NCBI GenBank assembly: GCA_030247855.1
Contig: JAPDRN010000126.1
Location: 1 to 64,000, forward strand
Length of the DNA: 64,000 bases
Origin: Knufia peltigerae
Lineage: Eukaryota; Ascomycota; Eurotiomycetes; Chaetothyriales; Trichomeriaceae
Reading direction: 5' to 3'
Shown: positions 11,363 through 23,189 of the stretch, in pieces
Layout: every line of letters begins with the position of its first letter
Position numbering within the stretch: the stretch's first letter is position 1
Notes under the pieces: model-generated
What the model saw: only the letters and a program-made list of their open reading frames with translations
Told to the model about the DNA's origin: nothing
Databases searched by the model: none
Program-made: the position numbers and the translations under genes

Positions 11363-11930
11363 TGTGAGATCGCACTACTTGGTTGTCCCTTTGCACAGTA
11401 TTCCAAAGGTTGAAGGATGCTGGCGCCTTGAGGAGGAGATTGTCGCAGAGTTCCAAACGGTTGACCAAAGCTGCGGATGTTACTGAGGTCACTCTTAGGT
11501 CATCATTGCCTTTCTAAGGAGGCACTATGCGATCTGTCTGTGGACGGGATGTTGGAATAATCGAGGTTGGTTCAAAGGAGTGATGAAGACTGCTTGGAGG
11601 TTATGTTTTGGAGACAGCAGAGGTTCGTTCTGCCTGTCGAGTAGTCTGATTGTAGTAGTGCCCGATGAGGCCGGTGGTCAATGGAGTGGACGGCCTACGA
11701 CTCGTAGCGATGGCTGGTGAGACTTGGTCAGGAACAGACGTCAGTGTCAGACCAGGGAAACTTTAGTGAGCTGTCAGCGCTACACATGGCAACTAAACCG
11801 GGAATCGGCACTACCAGCTGAAGTTAAGCCTTGTGCAGCCTTGTCCGAGACGAGCGAGTACAAGAGGATTGAAAAATTGAATTCATGTAGCTTTGTTAGG
11901 TGTGGCGCTTGATCTTAGCTTCTTCTTGTA
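11363..11930. other. Intergenic
   Basis: 5' flank of the small membrane protein gene and 3' flank of the metallophosphoesterase gene, both on the minus strand. No feature recognised. Confidence 0.5.
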
Positions 11931-12965
11931 CTATAATACAACAACCTGGGGCTTGTTATAAAGCTTCTCAGAAGTTTGATATGTCAGTGCGCCGTTGACC
12001 ATGTAACCTCCATTGCGAGCTCCGCCCCAAAGCCTTGTCCAGAGCAAACCCTGCATATCAACGGCGAGCATTCGAAGCCCTCGCATAAAGAGTGGAAGGT
12101 GGAATAGTTCAGCAAGCGGCAACCGATGGCTGGCGGGCTGACCAGCAGGTTTGTTATATGCAGCTGCCAGGAACTCTTCGTAGTATTTCTGGCCCTCGTC
12201 CCACCACACTGCCTCTTTTCCATAACCCGAATGGACGTGGCCAAAGGCTTGAAGTGTGGGCTTTACACGCCAGGCCTCTTTTAACTCGTATTCATCACCC
12301 ATGCCGCCACTTTCTGGGAGGTCGAGATGCCATTTGGGAGGGTTGTGCGTAACTAGTATGTCGACATCGTCAGGGACGGTATCTGTCCAAGCATCTTGAC
12401 CTCTGATGTATTGGAATGCAAACTCTTTCCCACCACACTTTGGTATTTGAGGAGCCCCATAGACTTTCAACCGTCGATCATCTGGAAATGGGAGGGTAAC
12501 AGCTGAATGCTGGAGATAGATGATCTTACCCCAGTCGAGTTTGCGGCGGGAATTGCGTCTGTCATGAGCACTGCGACTGCGTTCGTCGAGGAAGCTATCG
12601 TGATTGCCGGCTACGACGACAATGTGTCGGAATCCGTCTGAGGATCCGTACCAGGGTTTCTGCAGTGTCTTGAGCCAGTCGATAGATTGCTGGATGGAGG
12701 CGAGGGTGCCCGTATTCGTCAGGTCGCCAGAGTGAATGAGGAGGTCACCCTTTGGGAGGGCATAAGGAGGAATCTTGGAGTGTGTGTCGGAAATGCATAC
12801 CACTCGTATTGGAACGCGGTTTTTAGGAGGAACATATGGAGGTCCGCGCAAGTAAACGAGGAGGTGGTGAAAGACGGTGAAGCAGGTGGTTAGTGGGTGG
12901 AAGATGAGCTGGTAGAGGAACGATGGAGGGGCAAAAGGTGAATCTGGCGGCGAGAAAAGACCCAT
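11931..12965 (-). CDS. Calcineurin-like metallophosphoesterase
   Basis: Single exon, 344 residues. It shows the full set of metallophosphatase metal-ligand motifs: D60-x-H62 in VVCISDTHSK, GD at 80-81 in LIHSGDLTN, GNHD at about 120-123 in VVVAGNHDSF, a histidine in LVTHNPPKWHL and the closing GHVHSGYG. A hydrophobic stretch at residues 15-40 (FLYQLIFHPLTTCFTVFHHLLVYL) may be a membrane anchor. The motif spacing is that of the MPPED1/UPF0046-like class of Ser/Thr phosphatase superfamily proteins that hydrolyse phosphodiesters. The natural substrate is unknown. Confidence 0.9.
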   Translation of the reverse strand: MGLFSPPDSPFAPPSFLYQLIFHPLTTCFTVFHHLLVYLRGPPYVPPKNRVPIRVVCISDTHSKIPPYALPKGDLLIHSGDLTNTGTLASIQQSIDWLKTLQKPWYGSSDGFRHIVVVAGNHDSFLDERSRSAHDRRNSRRKLDWGKIIYLQHSAVTLPFPDDRRLKVYGAPQIPKCGGKEFAFQYIRGQDAWTDTVPDDVDILVTHNPPKWHLDLPESGGMGDEYELKEAWRVKPTLQAFGHVHSGYGKEAVWWDEGQKYYEEFLAAAYNKPAGQPASHRLPLAELFHLPLFMRGLRMLAVDMQGLLWTRLWGGARNGGYMVNGALTYQTSEKLYNKPQVVVL

Positions 12966-14434
12966 GGCTCAAGTTAGTTGTCTTTCAGACAACCTGAACA
13001 TTCCTGGTGTCTCCTCGAGGGAGTGAGGTGCATTAATCACAGAAAAGAAGCTGGAAATTGAGGACTCATGTTTTTCGATGGTGTGAATTCGGCTGGGTGC
13101 AAGAAAATTACTTTGGAGCTTGAACAAGCAGATGCACACACTGGCCGTATTCGTTTCATCAGACTTTACTTTGGTTCGAGCGAAGATAGACCTTACCAGG
13201 CACAACAATCCTTTGAGATGAATGAAGCCATTAGTTTCATGCATACCTACGGTAGCTTGTAGGTAGTATCCTCAGTAACTCTTCCGTGGGAAATCCGAGT
13301 CTTGCTTGGGATGTCGCAAGTGGCGCCTTTCTGTCGCTATGTCATCATTTTCCAAGGAGCCAACACAAAGCACTGACTTGTAGATAGAGCGTAACGCTTG
13401 ATGGTAAAGCCGGATGTGATGGGAAACAGAGTTGGATCAATGTCACATCGATGGTTCTTGTTGGGACTTGTGGTGTTTTGAATCTATTTGATAGTACAGA
13501 CAGTAGCAACTGCTCTCCTCCATGAGCCTCTATCTCCATCTTGTCCATTTTGGATTTTGAGATACATCACCATTGCAATCGTCCAAAAAAAACCCCACCA
13601 TTGATTAATCACATCCCAGTCCGATTCCAATAACCTGTCAAACCGAGTCCAGTATTGATATCACTGTCGCCCTCACTCACCTTTCTCTGTCCTCCATCGA
13701 TCTCGCGGCGGCCTTCTGCCATTTCGCTCTCTCGAATCGCCCTGCGCCCGCCTTTTTAGACCCTCTCAATACCATCCGTTCAACTCCGTCCTGCTCGGAT
13801 CGCTATACACAGTTTCAGATATCCAGACCTTGGAACATTCAGCCTCCAACCTCAAGTCGATCACAAGTTCTTCATGTCCTCGATCTACTAGCCGCCGCCC
13901 GCATGGTTGGGTATCCTCTTTGGCCCGCGAATCACATCCTTTATCCCGATACACGCTGCGCACAATCCTTTCACTGGAAGACTTAGAAAAGCCGCCGCCA
14001 CCGAAGCGCAGCCGGCAGACTTCTGTCCCTCCTTGGTTTCAACCATAGATTTAGGTGCATAGCGGCAAGAGAAAGGAGTAAACAGAGGGAACGTCAGCAT
14101 TCTTATAACAAGAGTCACTCGTGGTAGTGCTGTGGTCCGAAGCCCGATCAGATCGCATCCCACCGCCCAAGGTCCACTCATCGTCGTCAGCGACGGTGCC
14201 AGCCCAAGACTGCCACTTGGTGCCCATCTATCTGCGGCCACTACTAGGCCCTAAACGCGCCAGGCCAGCTGCGCTCATTGCGGCTGCCCGCCCCGAGTCT
14301 ATTCACTTTCCCAATTCTAATTCAGATCATTACAATCCTTCACAATTTCACACCGATCGCAAGCTGGCCCTGCAAAGGGACCAGTCTCTGTCCACCCCAA
14401 CACACTGTTGGCCGCGAACGCAGCTGTGTACGCC
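12966..14434. other. Divergent promoter region with long 5' leader
   Basis: 1.47 kb between the starts of the metallophosphoesterase (minus) and the SRPK-type kinase (plus). The stretch from about 13,600 onward is CT- and C-rich and looks like a long leader of the kinase mRNA. No additional gene recognised. Confidence 0.5.
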
Positions 14435-16430
14435 ATGATGAACGGTACTGACATCAAAAACGCCGTTCTCAATCCTGCGAAGAAAGTTGCGACCACTGCA
14501 GCGCTCGCTGCAAACAACAGTAACGGCCAGAAGAAACGACGGAAAGGGGACAATCTCAAGCCCATAATCACCACTGAGAACGCGTCCTCTTCTCTTCACG
14601 AGAGCCCCACTCAGGTCGAAGCAGAGTAAGTCTGATTGATTGTCCTGTTTTTGCGCTGCGCCCGTATCTTCCATTTCTTGCATGGATCGCTTCCAAGCCT
14701 TGCGTCACTCGGCCTCCAAACTGATTGTCCTCCCTCAGAACCATGATTTCTCCTCTACCACACAGCAAAGTCTCATCAAACAATAACTCACAATCTCACA
14801 GATCACCCTCATCATCCACGTCCGAGGAGGACCCCGCCGAAACCACGGCCGACGAAGAGGATTCAGAAGACTACTGCAAGGGTGGTTACCATCCTGTGCA
14901 TGTAGGGGAGACATACAACAATGGTAGATATGTTGTGGTGCGAAAACTTGGATGGGGTCATTTTTCAACCGTCTGGCTTTCAAGAGATACAACCACTGGT
15001 AAACATGTCGCCTTAAAAGTCGTCAGATCGGCTGCGCATTACACAGAGACCGCTATCGATGAAATCAAACTTCTAAATAAGGTCAATCAGGCCAACCCTA
15101 GCCATCCTGGTCGCCGATACGTCGTCAGCCTTCTCGACTCCTTCGAACACAAGGGCCCGAACGGCGTGCATGTATGCATGGTTTTTGAAGTCTTGGGAGA
15201 GAACTTGCTCGGTCTGATTAAGAGATGGAACCATCGTGGAATCCCGATGCCCTTGGTCAAACAAATCACCAAACAGGTCTTGCTGGGTCTGGATTATTTA
15301 CATCGCGAATGTGGTATTATTCATACCGACCTGAAGCCAGAAAACGTCTTGATTGAGATCGGCGATGTCGAACAGATCGTCAAGGCTTTTGTAAAGGATG
15401 AAAAGGATTCTACAAAAGACGACAACCGGAACGGCCGCAGACGAAGGCGAACTCTGATCACTGGTAGCCAACCTCTACCCAGCCCATTGAATGCGAGCTT
15501 TACGAATTTAGATAAATTAGGCAACACGCACCATCACCAAGCGAGCAGCCTGAATCAAGTCATCAACGATTCGGTTGCCAACAAGTCAACAGAGGGGTTG
15601 TCAATGATCGAGCAACTGAAGCTAAGGTCGCAAGACGGGAAGGACAGCGAAGAGTCATCCAAGACCAGGGAAGGGACAGCCGATCCACTTGAGAAGGACC
15701 TGGCCGGTGTTTCGCTTGACAATAAGAAAATTAGCGATGCGGAGAAAGTGTTGAAGGCCGCAAAGAATGAAGACGAGCCAGCAAGCGAGATAATTTCGGT
15801 TAAGATAGCGGATCTGGGGAACGCCTGCTGGGTCAATCATCACTTCACGAATGACATTCAAACGAGGCAGTATCGGTCACCGGAGGTGATACTGGGTGCG
15901 AAATGGGGTGCGAGTACAGATGTGTGGAGTATGGCATGCATGGTAAGTACCAAAGTCGAAACTACGAAGACTCTATATTGACGATTCTAAAGGTGTTTGA
16001 GTTGATCACTGGTGATTACTTATTCGACCCTCAATCCGGTACAAAGTACGGGAAAGACGACGATCATATTGCACAGATCATCGAGCTTCTCGGGCCATTC
16101 CCCAAGTCCCTGTGTCTCTCTGGCAAATGGTCACAGGAGATCTTTAGCCGCAAAGGGGAACTCCGTAACATCCACCGCTTACGACACTGGGCCTTACCTG
16201 ACGTGCTTCGAGAAAAGTATCACTTCTCAGTGGAAGATTCCAAAAAGATCAGCGAGTTTTTGTTACCGATGCTCCAGTTGCCGCCAGAAGCACGAGCGAA
16301 TGCTGGTGGCATGGCGAATTCTGAATTCATGCAAGGCACAAAGGGAATGGAGACTGTAACTGTTGATGTTACGGTGGGTAGCAAAGGTGACGGCATTGAT
16401 GGTTGGGCAACGGAGATCAAGAAACGATGA
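14435..16430 (+). CDS. SRPK-type serine/threonine protein kinase (Dsk1/Sky1-like)
   Basis: Three exons: 14435-14625, 14739-15942, 15993-16430; phases close to 610 residues. After a low-complexity N-terminus the kinase domain begins near residue 110 with GGYHPVHVGE, the entry signature of SR-protein kinases, followed by RKLGWGHFSTVWLS (glycine loop), HVALKVV (ATP lysine), IIHTDLKPENVL (catalytic loop), a long non-conserved spacer of about 130 residues that splits the two kinase lobes as in all SRPKs, then VKIADLGNACW (DLG in place of DFG), the QTRQYRSPEV activation segment and a C-terminal GGMANSEFM...GWATEIKKR end. SRPKs phosphorylate RS-rich splicing and mRNA-export factors. Two adjacent ATGs (14435, 14438) are possible starts; extra upstream coding exons cannot be excluded. 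Confidence 0.92.
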
Positions 16431-17062
16431 TATGTGTGAAGGTATTTGGTCACGCTTTTTTTGGGCCAGGTTCTTGTGAATGAATGATAAGAGTCTGTCC
16501 TGGAACACTGGGCAAAATGCAATCTTTGTCATTCAAATACCAGGTACAGACACAAATGGAATAGAATGACTTTGATGAAACGTTTGGACATGTCGTTATG
16601 TTATGTTGTGTTCTACCGCGTGCTGTCACCATGAATACGTCTACGTTATGGGTCGGTGTGTTGTTAGGTGGTTGGTATTGGATGGCGATCTCGATGTGGT
16701 TTGCTTTGTGATGGGACCCTGGAGTCGACAGATTGAGACTTAATGAATGACTTGTTCGCCTACTATGCAGCAAGAGGGCGGACATGATGAAACATGATTA
16801 CAGCAGTAAGATACCTAGGTATCTATGCCTACCTAGATGGTAATTTGAGTATGGAATCTTCGTTCGACACTTTTAGATCTCCGCTGCACTCGATCCAGTC
16901 TCGATTGAACTCCGAAATCCATTCCATACCTATCTAGACAGGTATACATGTTGCCGTCTGTCGGGCCTTGGGCAATTGACACCGTCCTCGGGACTGAATC
17001 CTCCCGAGAGCATGATCGATACTTGGTTGGGTTATTTTCTCTTGCCTAAGTATCATGATCTC
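16431..17062. other. Intergenic, convergent 3' ends
   Basis: Lies between the SRPK-type kinase and the minus-strand SDR. Contains several copies of the short palindrome-like word TACCTAGGTA/TACCTA near 16,810-16,950, a common motif of filamentous ascomycete intergenic DNA. No gene. Confidence 0.5.
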
Positions 17063-18332
17063 TCAAGACTGATGCTTCAAAGAGGCAACGATGTCTTCGA
17101 GGTTCACAACAGACTCGAGTTCCTTGGCTGTCTCTTTCCAAATGACGTCTGTCAGCGTCTTTCCTTCGGGACTATAGTACCAACGAGAGAGGCTAGACAG
17201 ACTGTCAGTTACGGATTATATGAATTGATTCATTACGGAGTACGTTGAATGTTTAGAAAAAGTGATGAAAGGGGGGAAGAGGGAAGGGAGGGAAAAAACT
17301 GAAAAGAGACAGACGTAGAACTCACGGTGCGATCTTGCCATTCATCATGAAACATCCGTGACTTTCTTTCCCGTATCCCAAAACCGCGGAGACGTAGGTC
17401 GAAGCGGCCCTGTCGAGTGGTCGACCCGCCACGCCATTAAACACCTTGACCGCGAGGGCCAGGGCACCCTTGGCGTCTCGGGCCAGGTTCGTGTTTTTCG
17501 TCAAGCCCGGGTCGACCATGTTGATGATGACATCGTCGGGGTCGACCATTCCACAAAGCCTGACGGTGGCTAGTTGGTTGAGGAGCTTGGAGACGCCGTA
17601 ACGTTCTTGCGGGTCGTAGGTTTTGGGGTCGTCGAATGAAGGGAGAAGTGGCCGGGAGTCCTTGTTGGGGAACTTGGCCAGGTGTGCCGTCACCGAGTTG
17701 ACGATAGTGAGGGTCGCAGGAATACCAGACCCGGGCCCCCGGGAGTCGTCACGTACTGTCTTCTTCTTCCGGAGCGTGGGTAGGAGGAGTGTGCTCAAGA
17801 GGAACGTCCCAATGTGGTTGACTTGAATGGTCTGTTCGTGGCCCGTCGCTTTCGTCGTGGTGTACGTGACGGGTGCGACGCCGGCGTTCAGGATGACAAA
17901 GTCAATGCGTGGAAGATCCGTCTCCGTCGCGACTCTGCGCGCAAAGGCTTGGATCGAGTCGTAGGATTCCATGTCGAGGTCCCACACGTCGATCCTGGCC
18001 GACGGGTTGACGGAGCGCAGTTTACTGGCGGCCGCTTCGCCGCGGGCAATCGAACGGACCCCCATTATCAAGCGGGACAGACCCAGTGAGAGGAGCTGGC
18101 TCGACGCTTCGTGGCCGAGCCCCGTGTTGCTCCCCGTGATGATGCCACATAACCCCTCGACGTCGGGGTATCGTGACTTGCTCGGAAGTTCGATCTTGGT
18201 CCGGAATTGGTTGCGGAAGAAGATGGGGAAGAAGTTGTCCGGAAAGGGATCCATGTCCTTGGAAGGGATGATCTTGGTCGAGCTCTTGTCATTCTGGCTC
18301 GTGCGGTGGTGGTGTTGGTTCTGGGACGACAT
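17063..18332 (-). CDS. Short-chain dehydrogenase/reductase (retinol dehydrogenase-like)
   Basis: Two exons: 18332-17326 and 17201-17063, joined by a GTGAGT...GACAG intron of 124 bp; 381 residues. The Rossmann motif is TGSNTGLG, followed by LIMGVRS, an LDLDM-like strand (WDLDMES), the NAG motif (VILNAGVAP), a catalytic serine in IVNSVTAH and the Y-x-x-x-K pair in YGVSKLLNQ. The frame of exon 1 would end right after the donor; the second exon supplies the family's usual C-terminal helix (YYSPEGKTLTDVIWKET). This places it with the long, WW-oxidoreductase/retinol-dehydrogenase-like fungal SDRs. Cofactor preference and substrate are unknown. Confidence 0.9.
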
Positions 18333-19004
18333 CCTTTTAAAATCTATGGAGTGAAAAGTTGCTGAAAAAGTCGGAATCTTTTTGAGGTTTGGACGGTTTG
18401 TGTATATACTAGTCCGTGCCGTTGTAAGGGGGTGAGAGAGGGACCATCAAGTACCTTTTGGCGTTACAATGCGCAGTACCCTAACCTTTTAAACATCTCA
18501 AGGGGCACCCGCCGCACCGGACCTCAGGAGCTTAAGTTGAACTCCGGAGGATACGCCATCTCCGAGAGTATGCAGTTTCATTGCATAGATCCCGTTCATC
18601 TTGTTAGATTCTCGGTGATTAGTGATATGTGCGAGAGTGGTATTGCAATACCTTGTGAGACAACAACAGAGACAGACATGTCGAGGATTGAGATACTCCC
18701 GAGTCAACAAGCTAAACTATATTAGGAAGTCTGAGATGTCTTGGCAATAGTTCAAGTGGAGTTTTTGGAGGCAAACGAGGCCGCCAACTTCTGTCTTTCC
18801 TGTGCCAGTCAGGGTCCTTCCCTTTTGCTCGTCGATGGGTGGCGCTGTCGATCGCCAGTACACGAAGTCCCGAGGCTAGCAGCGACAAGAGTGTTCCTAC
18901 TCTTTTGCACATTGTCGGTTGATACCCTGTAACATTTCTTCAAGATGGGGCGATGCGCTGCGAACCTGTAGCCGTGATCAGGTTGCAACCGGTCAAGGCC
19001 TACA
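18333..19004. other. Divergent promoter region
   Basis: Between the starts of the SDR (minus) and the transcription-factor-like gene (plus). No gene or repeat recognised. Confidence 0.5.
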
Positions 19005-20719
19005 ATGGCCCAGACTCAATGTACGTTTGGAATAGTCCGTCCAATCCCAAAAGTTGAGTGACATGAGTTCTTTTTACTGAGACAACATCTACTTCTAGAC
19101 ACCGCAGGCCTTAGATTCATACTCAAGACCTCTGACCAACAAATCTCGGAGGAAGATCGCAAAGGCGCCGTGAGCCATGCGTCGAAAGCCCGTTGGAAAG
19201 TTCGCCGCAAAGCCCGATCTATGCGTTCTTGGATAGATCCGGATCGAAGCCTCCAAGAGGAGAAGAGCGCCATTCCTCCAGGTGCATCAAAGCGGTCTAA
19301 TACTATTCGGCTTCCTAGTCCCAGGCCGACGATGATCGATGAAACCTTTTCCGCTACCGAACTACCTCCCGGTATCGAACCTGGAATGATACAGGAATTG
19401 GTAAAGCGTATGTGAAAAAATCCGACACCTGGCTGATCTTGTTGCTGTTGTGATACTAAATCACTCTCACTCTCCACTAGTGATAAATATGGACAAAGTT
19501 GGAATATATCCCTACGAGATATGCCTCCAAGTTCACCCGGTACAAAGGGGATGGTTTCCATACATGATCAATGATCTCTGTTGCCTTCACTCGATGATGT
19601 TTTCGGTCCGCGCTTTCGTCGATGGGATGTCAAACAGTAACCGGACCAGCCCTTTGGCGGCTTTCCACTACGACCAGACGTTGCGGCTTCTTCAAGCTCG
19701 TATCGATGCCTTTGAACGAGGTCTCTGCGACGAAGTATGTCGCGACTCGACCATTATGGTCATCATCACATTGGCTACTGCCGCCGAGATTGGAAATGAT
19801 CTCACCACTGCTCGAATTCACCTCGACGGTCTCCGCAGGATCGTCAATCTCCGAGGGGGCTTGAGGCAACTGGACACACATACAAATGTCCAGGTCAAAG
19901 TGTGCAGGTAGGTTAAGGGGAAGCACAAACAAACCATTTCTGTCGTCCGAACTCATTGCTACTTTTTCGCCTTTCGCGTATTGTTAAACTTACGGTTTGA
20001 TATGATAAATCAGGGCCGACCTGAGTCTAGCGCTACGATCAGGACTCCTACCGAGCTTGTTTCTTCACGATGAGATTGATTGGGACTGCTACATAGCGGA
20101 CCGGGGGTTAGTGCGATGCCGCCACATTAGATATGAACCCACGATTCGAGCCTTCACCGACAATCTGGATCCCAAGCTGCGAAATTGTTGGAAGGATGTC
20201 CATGCCTTTTCGTGCCTCAGCAATTTGGCCTACCAGACAGACCGGAAAATGTCACCGGAGATGTACAATGAGATGATGATAGCCATCCTCTACCGACTCA
20301 CTCACCTCTCCTTCAACGAGGAGAAGGATCTCCCCAACGAAGTTATCCGCGTCGCTCTTTTGGTCTTTTGCACCACCCTATTCCTGATCAGGTGTTATCT
20401 CGATCACCCTTACGAGCGACTTATTGAGCTCTACAAGGTCACTCTGGTCCGACTGTGTCAATGTCGTTCCGAGGGTGAGCATTTGCCGCCCAAGCCAGTC
20501 ATGTTCTGGCTTGTGATGCTTTATCATGTGGTGCCTGAGCAGGAAACGACTTCATCCTCCTCGTCAGGCACTGCCCTTTACTTCGATAAAGAATATTATT
20601 CACAGGCAGAAGTTGATACCTGGGAAGAGGCTCTTACCCTTCTGAAATCGATCATGTGGATTGATTTTGTCCACGGTAACAGGGGTAGAGAGATTTTTGA
20701 AGACAGTCGCACTAGGTAA
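19005..20719 (+). CDS. Fungal transcription-factor-like protein (DUF3468 / 'tachykinin family' type)
   Basis: Four exons: 19005-19020, 19099-19407, 19481-19907 and 20014-20719, all phases agree; 485 residues. The N-terminus starts MAQTQYTAGLRFILKTSDQ and contains a basic block SHASKARWKVRRKARSM, as in the large Pezizomycotina family whose members keep the fungal-specific transcription factor domain but replace the zinc cluster with a short basic segment. The middle (HSMMFSVRAFVDG, LRLLQARIDAF, DSTIMVIITLATAAEIGND, HLDGLRRIVNLRGGL) is the helical fungal_trans_2-like region. No zinc finger is visible, so direct DNA binding is uncertain. It lies upstream of, and in the same direction as, an Osm1-like reductase. 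Confidence 0.8.
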
Positions 20720-21146
20720 ACGATGAGGCATTTCACGGGAATTGAGGAGAAAATGAAAACGAGAACAGCAGTTTGGTCAACAATGTATATTCATACAGCC
20801 AACATCCTCCACGTCCTCGAGCGGACACATAGATAAAATACACACGACATGAGAAGCAAGATATTCACTATAGTCGTAATGTACACTGTTCAAGATTTAG
20901 AGGTCTCATAGACACCCAATGACCCACCGCCAGATCAAAAAAGTAAGTGGAGTGACTCGTCTCTACCAACACGTGAAATGTGGTCTGATTTCTGACAAAA
21001 CAAAAACATCGAGTACCTCTGGGCCATCCACACACGCACTTTTTCAACCTACCGTCCCATAACTACCGACATCATCATGCCAGAGATCCAACCTCTTTTC
21101 TACCCCACAGATTTCCTCCATTGGCCAAGTATAAACAACGGGCCAA
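20720..21146. other. Intergenic
   Basis: 3' flank of the transcription-factor-like gene and promoter of the Osm1-like gene. No feature recognised. Confidence 0.5.
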
Positions 21147-22673
21147 ATGCCCTCGCGCCCCTGGCTTACGACAGTTGCGTTTTCCCTCTTTATTCTCTTC
21201 TTCTCCATGCTGTATCGGCCACTCGTGGGCAGAATTTTTCACACAGGCTTCATGGCAACCTCAGCTCGGCGTGGGGGCGTCATCGTCGTTGGATCTGGCC
21301 TGGCAGGCCTGTCGGCCGCGTCCGAGCTGGTTTCCAAAAATGTGCCCGTGGTGATCCTTGAACGCCAGCAAAAGCCCGGTGGAAACTCCATCAAAGCATC
21401 AAGCGGGATAAATGGGGTTCCTACTCGTTTCCAAAATGACTCGTCCGACTCGGTTGAAAGTTTCCACGCCGACACAGTCAAGTCGGTCAGTGCAGACGTG
21501 ATGCGTACAGTGACAGAAAGCCGACAGCGACTGATATCGACCTTGACAAAATCATCCGCGTCCGCCGTCAATTGGCTTGTTGATGAGAAGGGAATCGATC
21601 TCTCACGGGTAGCGGCACTAGGTGGTCACAGCCATCCTAGAACTCATCGTGGAGCCGGCCAAACACCACCAGGGGCGAGCATTGTAACAACTCTGCTCAA
21701 GCAGCTTCAAGCCAACGATCTGGCCAAAATAGAAACAAACTCAACGGTGACAAAGGTCCTCAGTGGCCGGGATGAGGGCGTGGTGGGGGTCGAAGTCTCT
21801 CGAGATGGGAAGAGCGAGACGCTGCAAGGGCCCGTCATTTTCGCTTCGGGTGGATTTGCGGGAGACTCTATGGGATTGCTGGCAAGACATCGTCCTGATT
21901 TGCAAGGATACCCTTCAACCAACGAAGCACTTCCTGGCAGCTCAGATCTTCTGACAGCCGCTGGAGCCCAGCTTCTCGACATGGACCAAGTCCAGGTCCA
22001 TCCGACTGGGTTTATCGACCTCAAGGATTCTTTCAAAGTGACGAAATTCTTGGCTGCAGAAGTACTCAGAGGCGAAGGAGGCATCTTGTTGAGAGGTGGC
22101 AAAAGATTCGTCGATGAACTCCAGACCAGAAAGGTCGTCACTGACGCCATACTCGACAAGGCACCAGACATGTCCACAGACCCGATCAAGCAGTGGGACG
22201 TCCTGCTCGTGCTGGACGAGAAGACGTACCAAGCGACGAAATCGCACGTCGACTTTTACCTCTGGAAAGGACTTATGCAGAAAACCACCTTATCCGACAT
22301 AGCAAATCCAGAACCGGCGATGAAAAGTATCCGAGAATATTGTGACACTGTCCAGGGAAAGAATCCAGACCCTTTCGGCAGGACGAATTTCGGAAACTGG
22401 AACATGCAGAACCCCACGCCCGAGACGACAGTATATGTTGGCCTCGTCACACCGGTCGTGCATTATACAATGGGCGGTGTATTATTCACTCCTGACGCTC
22501 AGGTGGTGGATGCGAGTGGAAATCCGATCAAAGGTCTCTGGGCTGCTGGGGAGGTGACTGGTGGCATTCATGGAGCAAACAGACTTGGAGGGAGTAGTCT
22601 GCTCGAGTGTGTCGTCTTTGGGCGTATTGCAGGACAAAAAGCCGCCGAGTTCTTGCAGTCGAAAAACACATAA
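21147..22673 (+). CDS. osm1: Soluble/anchored fumarate reductase (Osm1/Frd1-like flavoprotein)
   Basis: Single exon, 508 residues. A hydrophobic N-terminal helix (TVAFSLFILFFSMLY, residues 9-23) precedes the FAD motif VVGSGLAGLSAA with G49-x-G51-x-x-G54 and VVILERQQKPGGNS. Further flavocytochrome-c/fumarate reductase signatures are the GHSHPRTHR segment, VHPTGFIDL, RGGKRFVDEL (catalytic arginine region), TPVVHYTMGGVLFTPD and GLWAAGEVTGGIHGANRLGGSSLLECVVFGR. Yeast Osm1 and Frd1 reduce fumarate to succinate to re-oxidise FADH2, in ER/mitochondria and cytosol. A second ATG at codon 36 (MATSARRGG), just before the catalytic domain, could yield a soluble form, as Osm1 is known to use alternative starts. 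Confidence 0.92.
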   Translation: MPSRPWLTTVAFSLFILFFSMLYRPLVGRIFHTGFMATSARRGGVIVVGSGLAGLSAASELVSKNVPVVILERQQKPGGNSIKASSGINGVPTRFQNDSSDSVESFHADTVKSVSADVMRTVTESRQRLISTLTKSSASAVNWLVDEKGIDLSRVAALGGHSHPRTHRGAGQTPPGASIVTTLLKQLQANDLAKIETNSTVTKVLSGRDEGVVGVEVSRDGKSETLQGPVIFASGGFAGDSMGLLARHRPDLQGYPSTNEALPGSSDLLTAAGAQLLDMDQVQVHPTGFIDLKDSFKVTKFLAAEVLRGEGGILLRGGKRFVDELQTRKVVTDAILDKAPDMSTDPIKQWDVLLVLDEKTYQATKSHVDFYLWKGLMQKTTLSDIANPEPAMKSIREYCDTVQGKNPDPFGRTNFGNWNMQNPTPETTVYVGLVTPVVHYTMGGVLFTPDAQVVDASGNPIKGLWAAGEVTGGIHGANRLGGSSLLECVVFGRIAGQKAAEFLQSKNT

Positions 22674-23189
22674 GCTGGAAGGAGATATCATGAACAAAGA
22701 TGTTTTACAGCGTGGCGTCGTCGCATGCAGATAGCCGTAAGGGGGAATTCTTGACAGTGATTCATTCGTACAAACAAAAAGAAGTCGTTCCTTTTTGTTT
22801 CATGAGAAACATACATCTGCTGCCTTGTACCTTGGATAGATTCACTCCCTGACTGTCAGCGATTACTTCGTTTTCACTGCACTTTCCAGGATCTGGGACC
22901 GCGAGGCGGGACACAGTGAACAGCACGTACCCATAAGCTTCACTACCACAATTACGCGCCTTGTTAACCCTCAAGGCTCTCATATGAAAACGATCTTTTC
23001 GTTGACAGCCAGTAAAGGTTTCTTTTTCAACCCAGCGGTTATCTGATTTTTCTCGTCGCCAGAAAGAATCGAGACACCCTACAAGGCTCTTTCCAGCGAA
23101 CGCTTATCTTTTCTCTCAGATTTATCAATTGAATCGACAGTTGGGCCTGCAATTGAAATCGACTGTCTTCCATCACAGGAGGAGACAAT
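22674..23189. other. Intergenic
   Basis: Lies between two plus-strand genes. No feature recognised. Confidence 0.5.

Noticed and set aside
16811..16950. Repeated TACCTAGGTA-type words
   Set aside because: Such words are widespread in filamentous ascomycete intergenic DNA and show no regular array or inverted-repeat element here.
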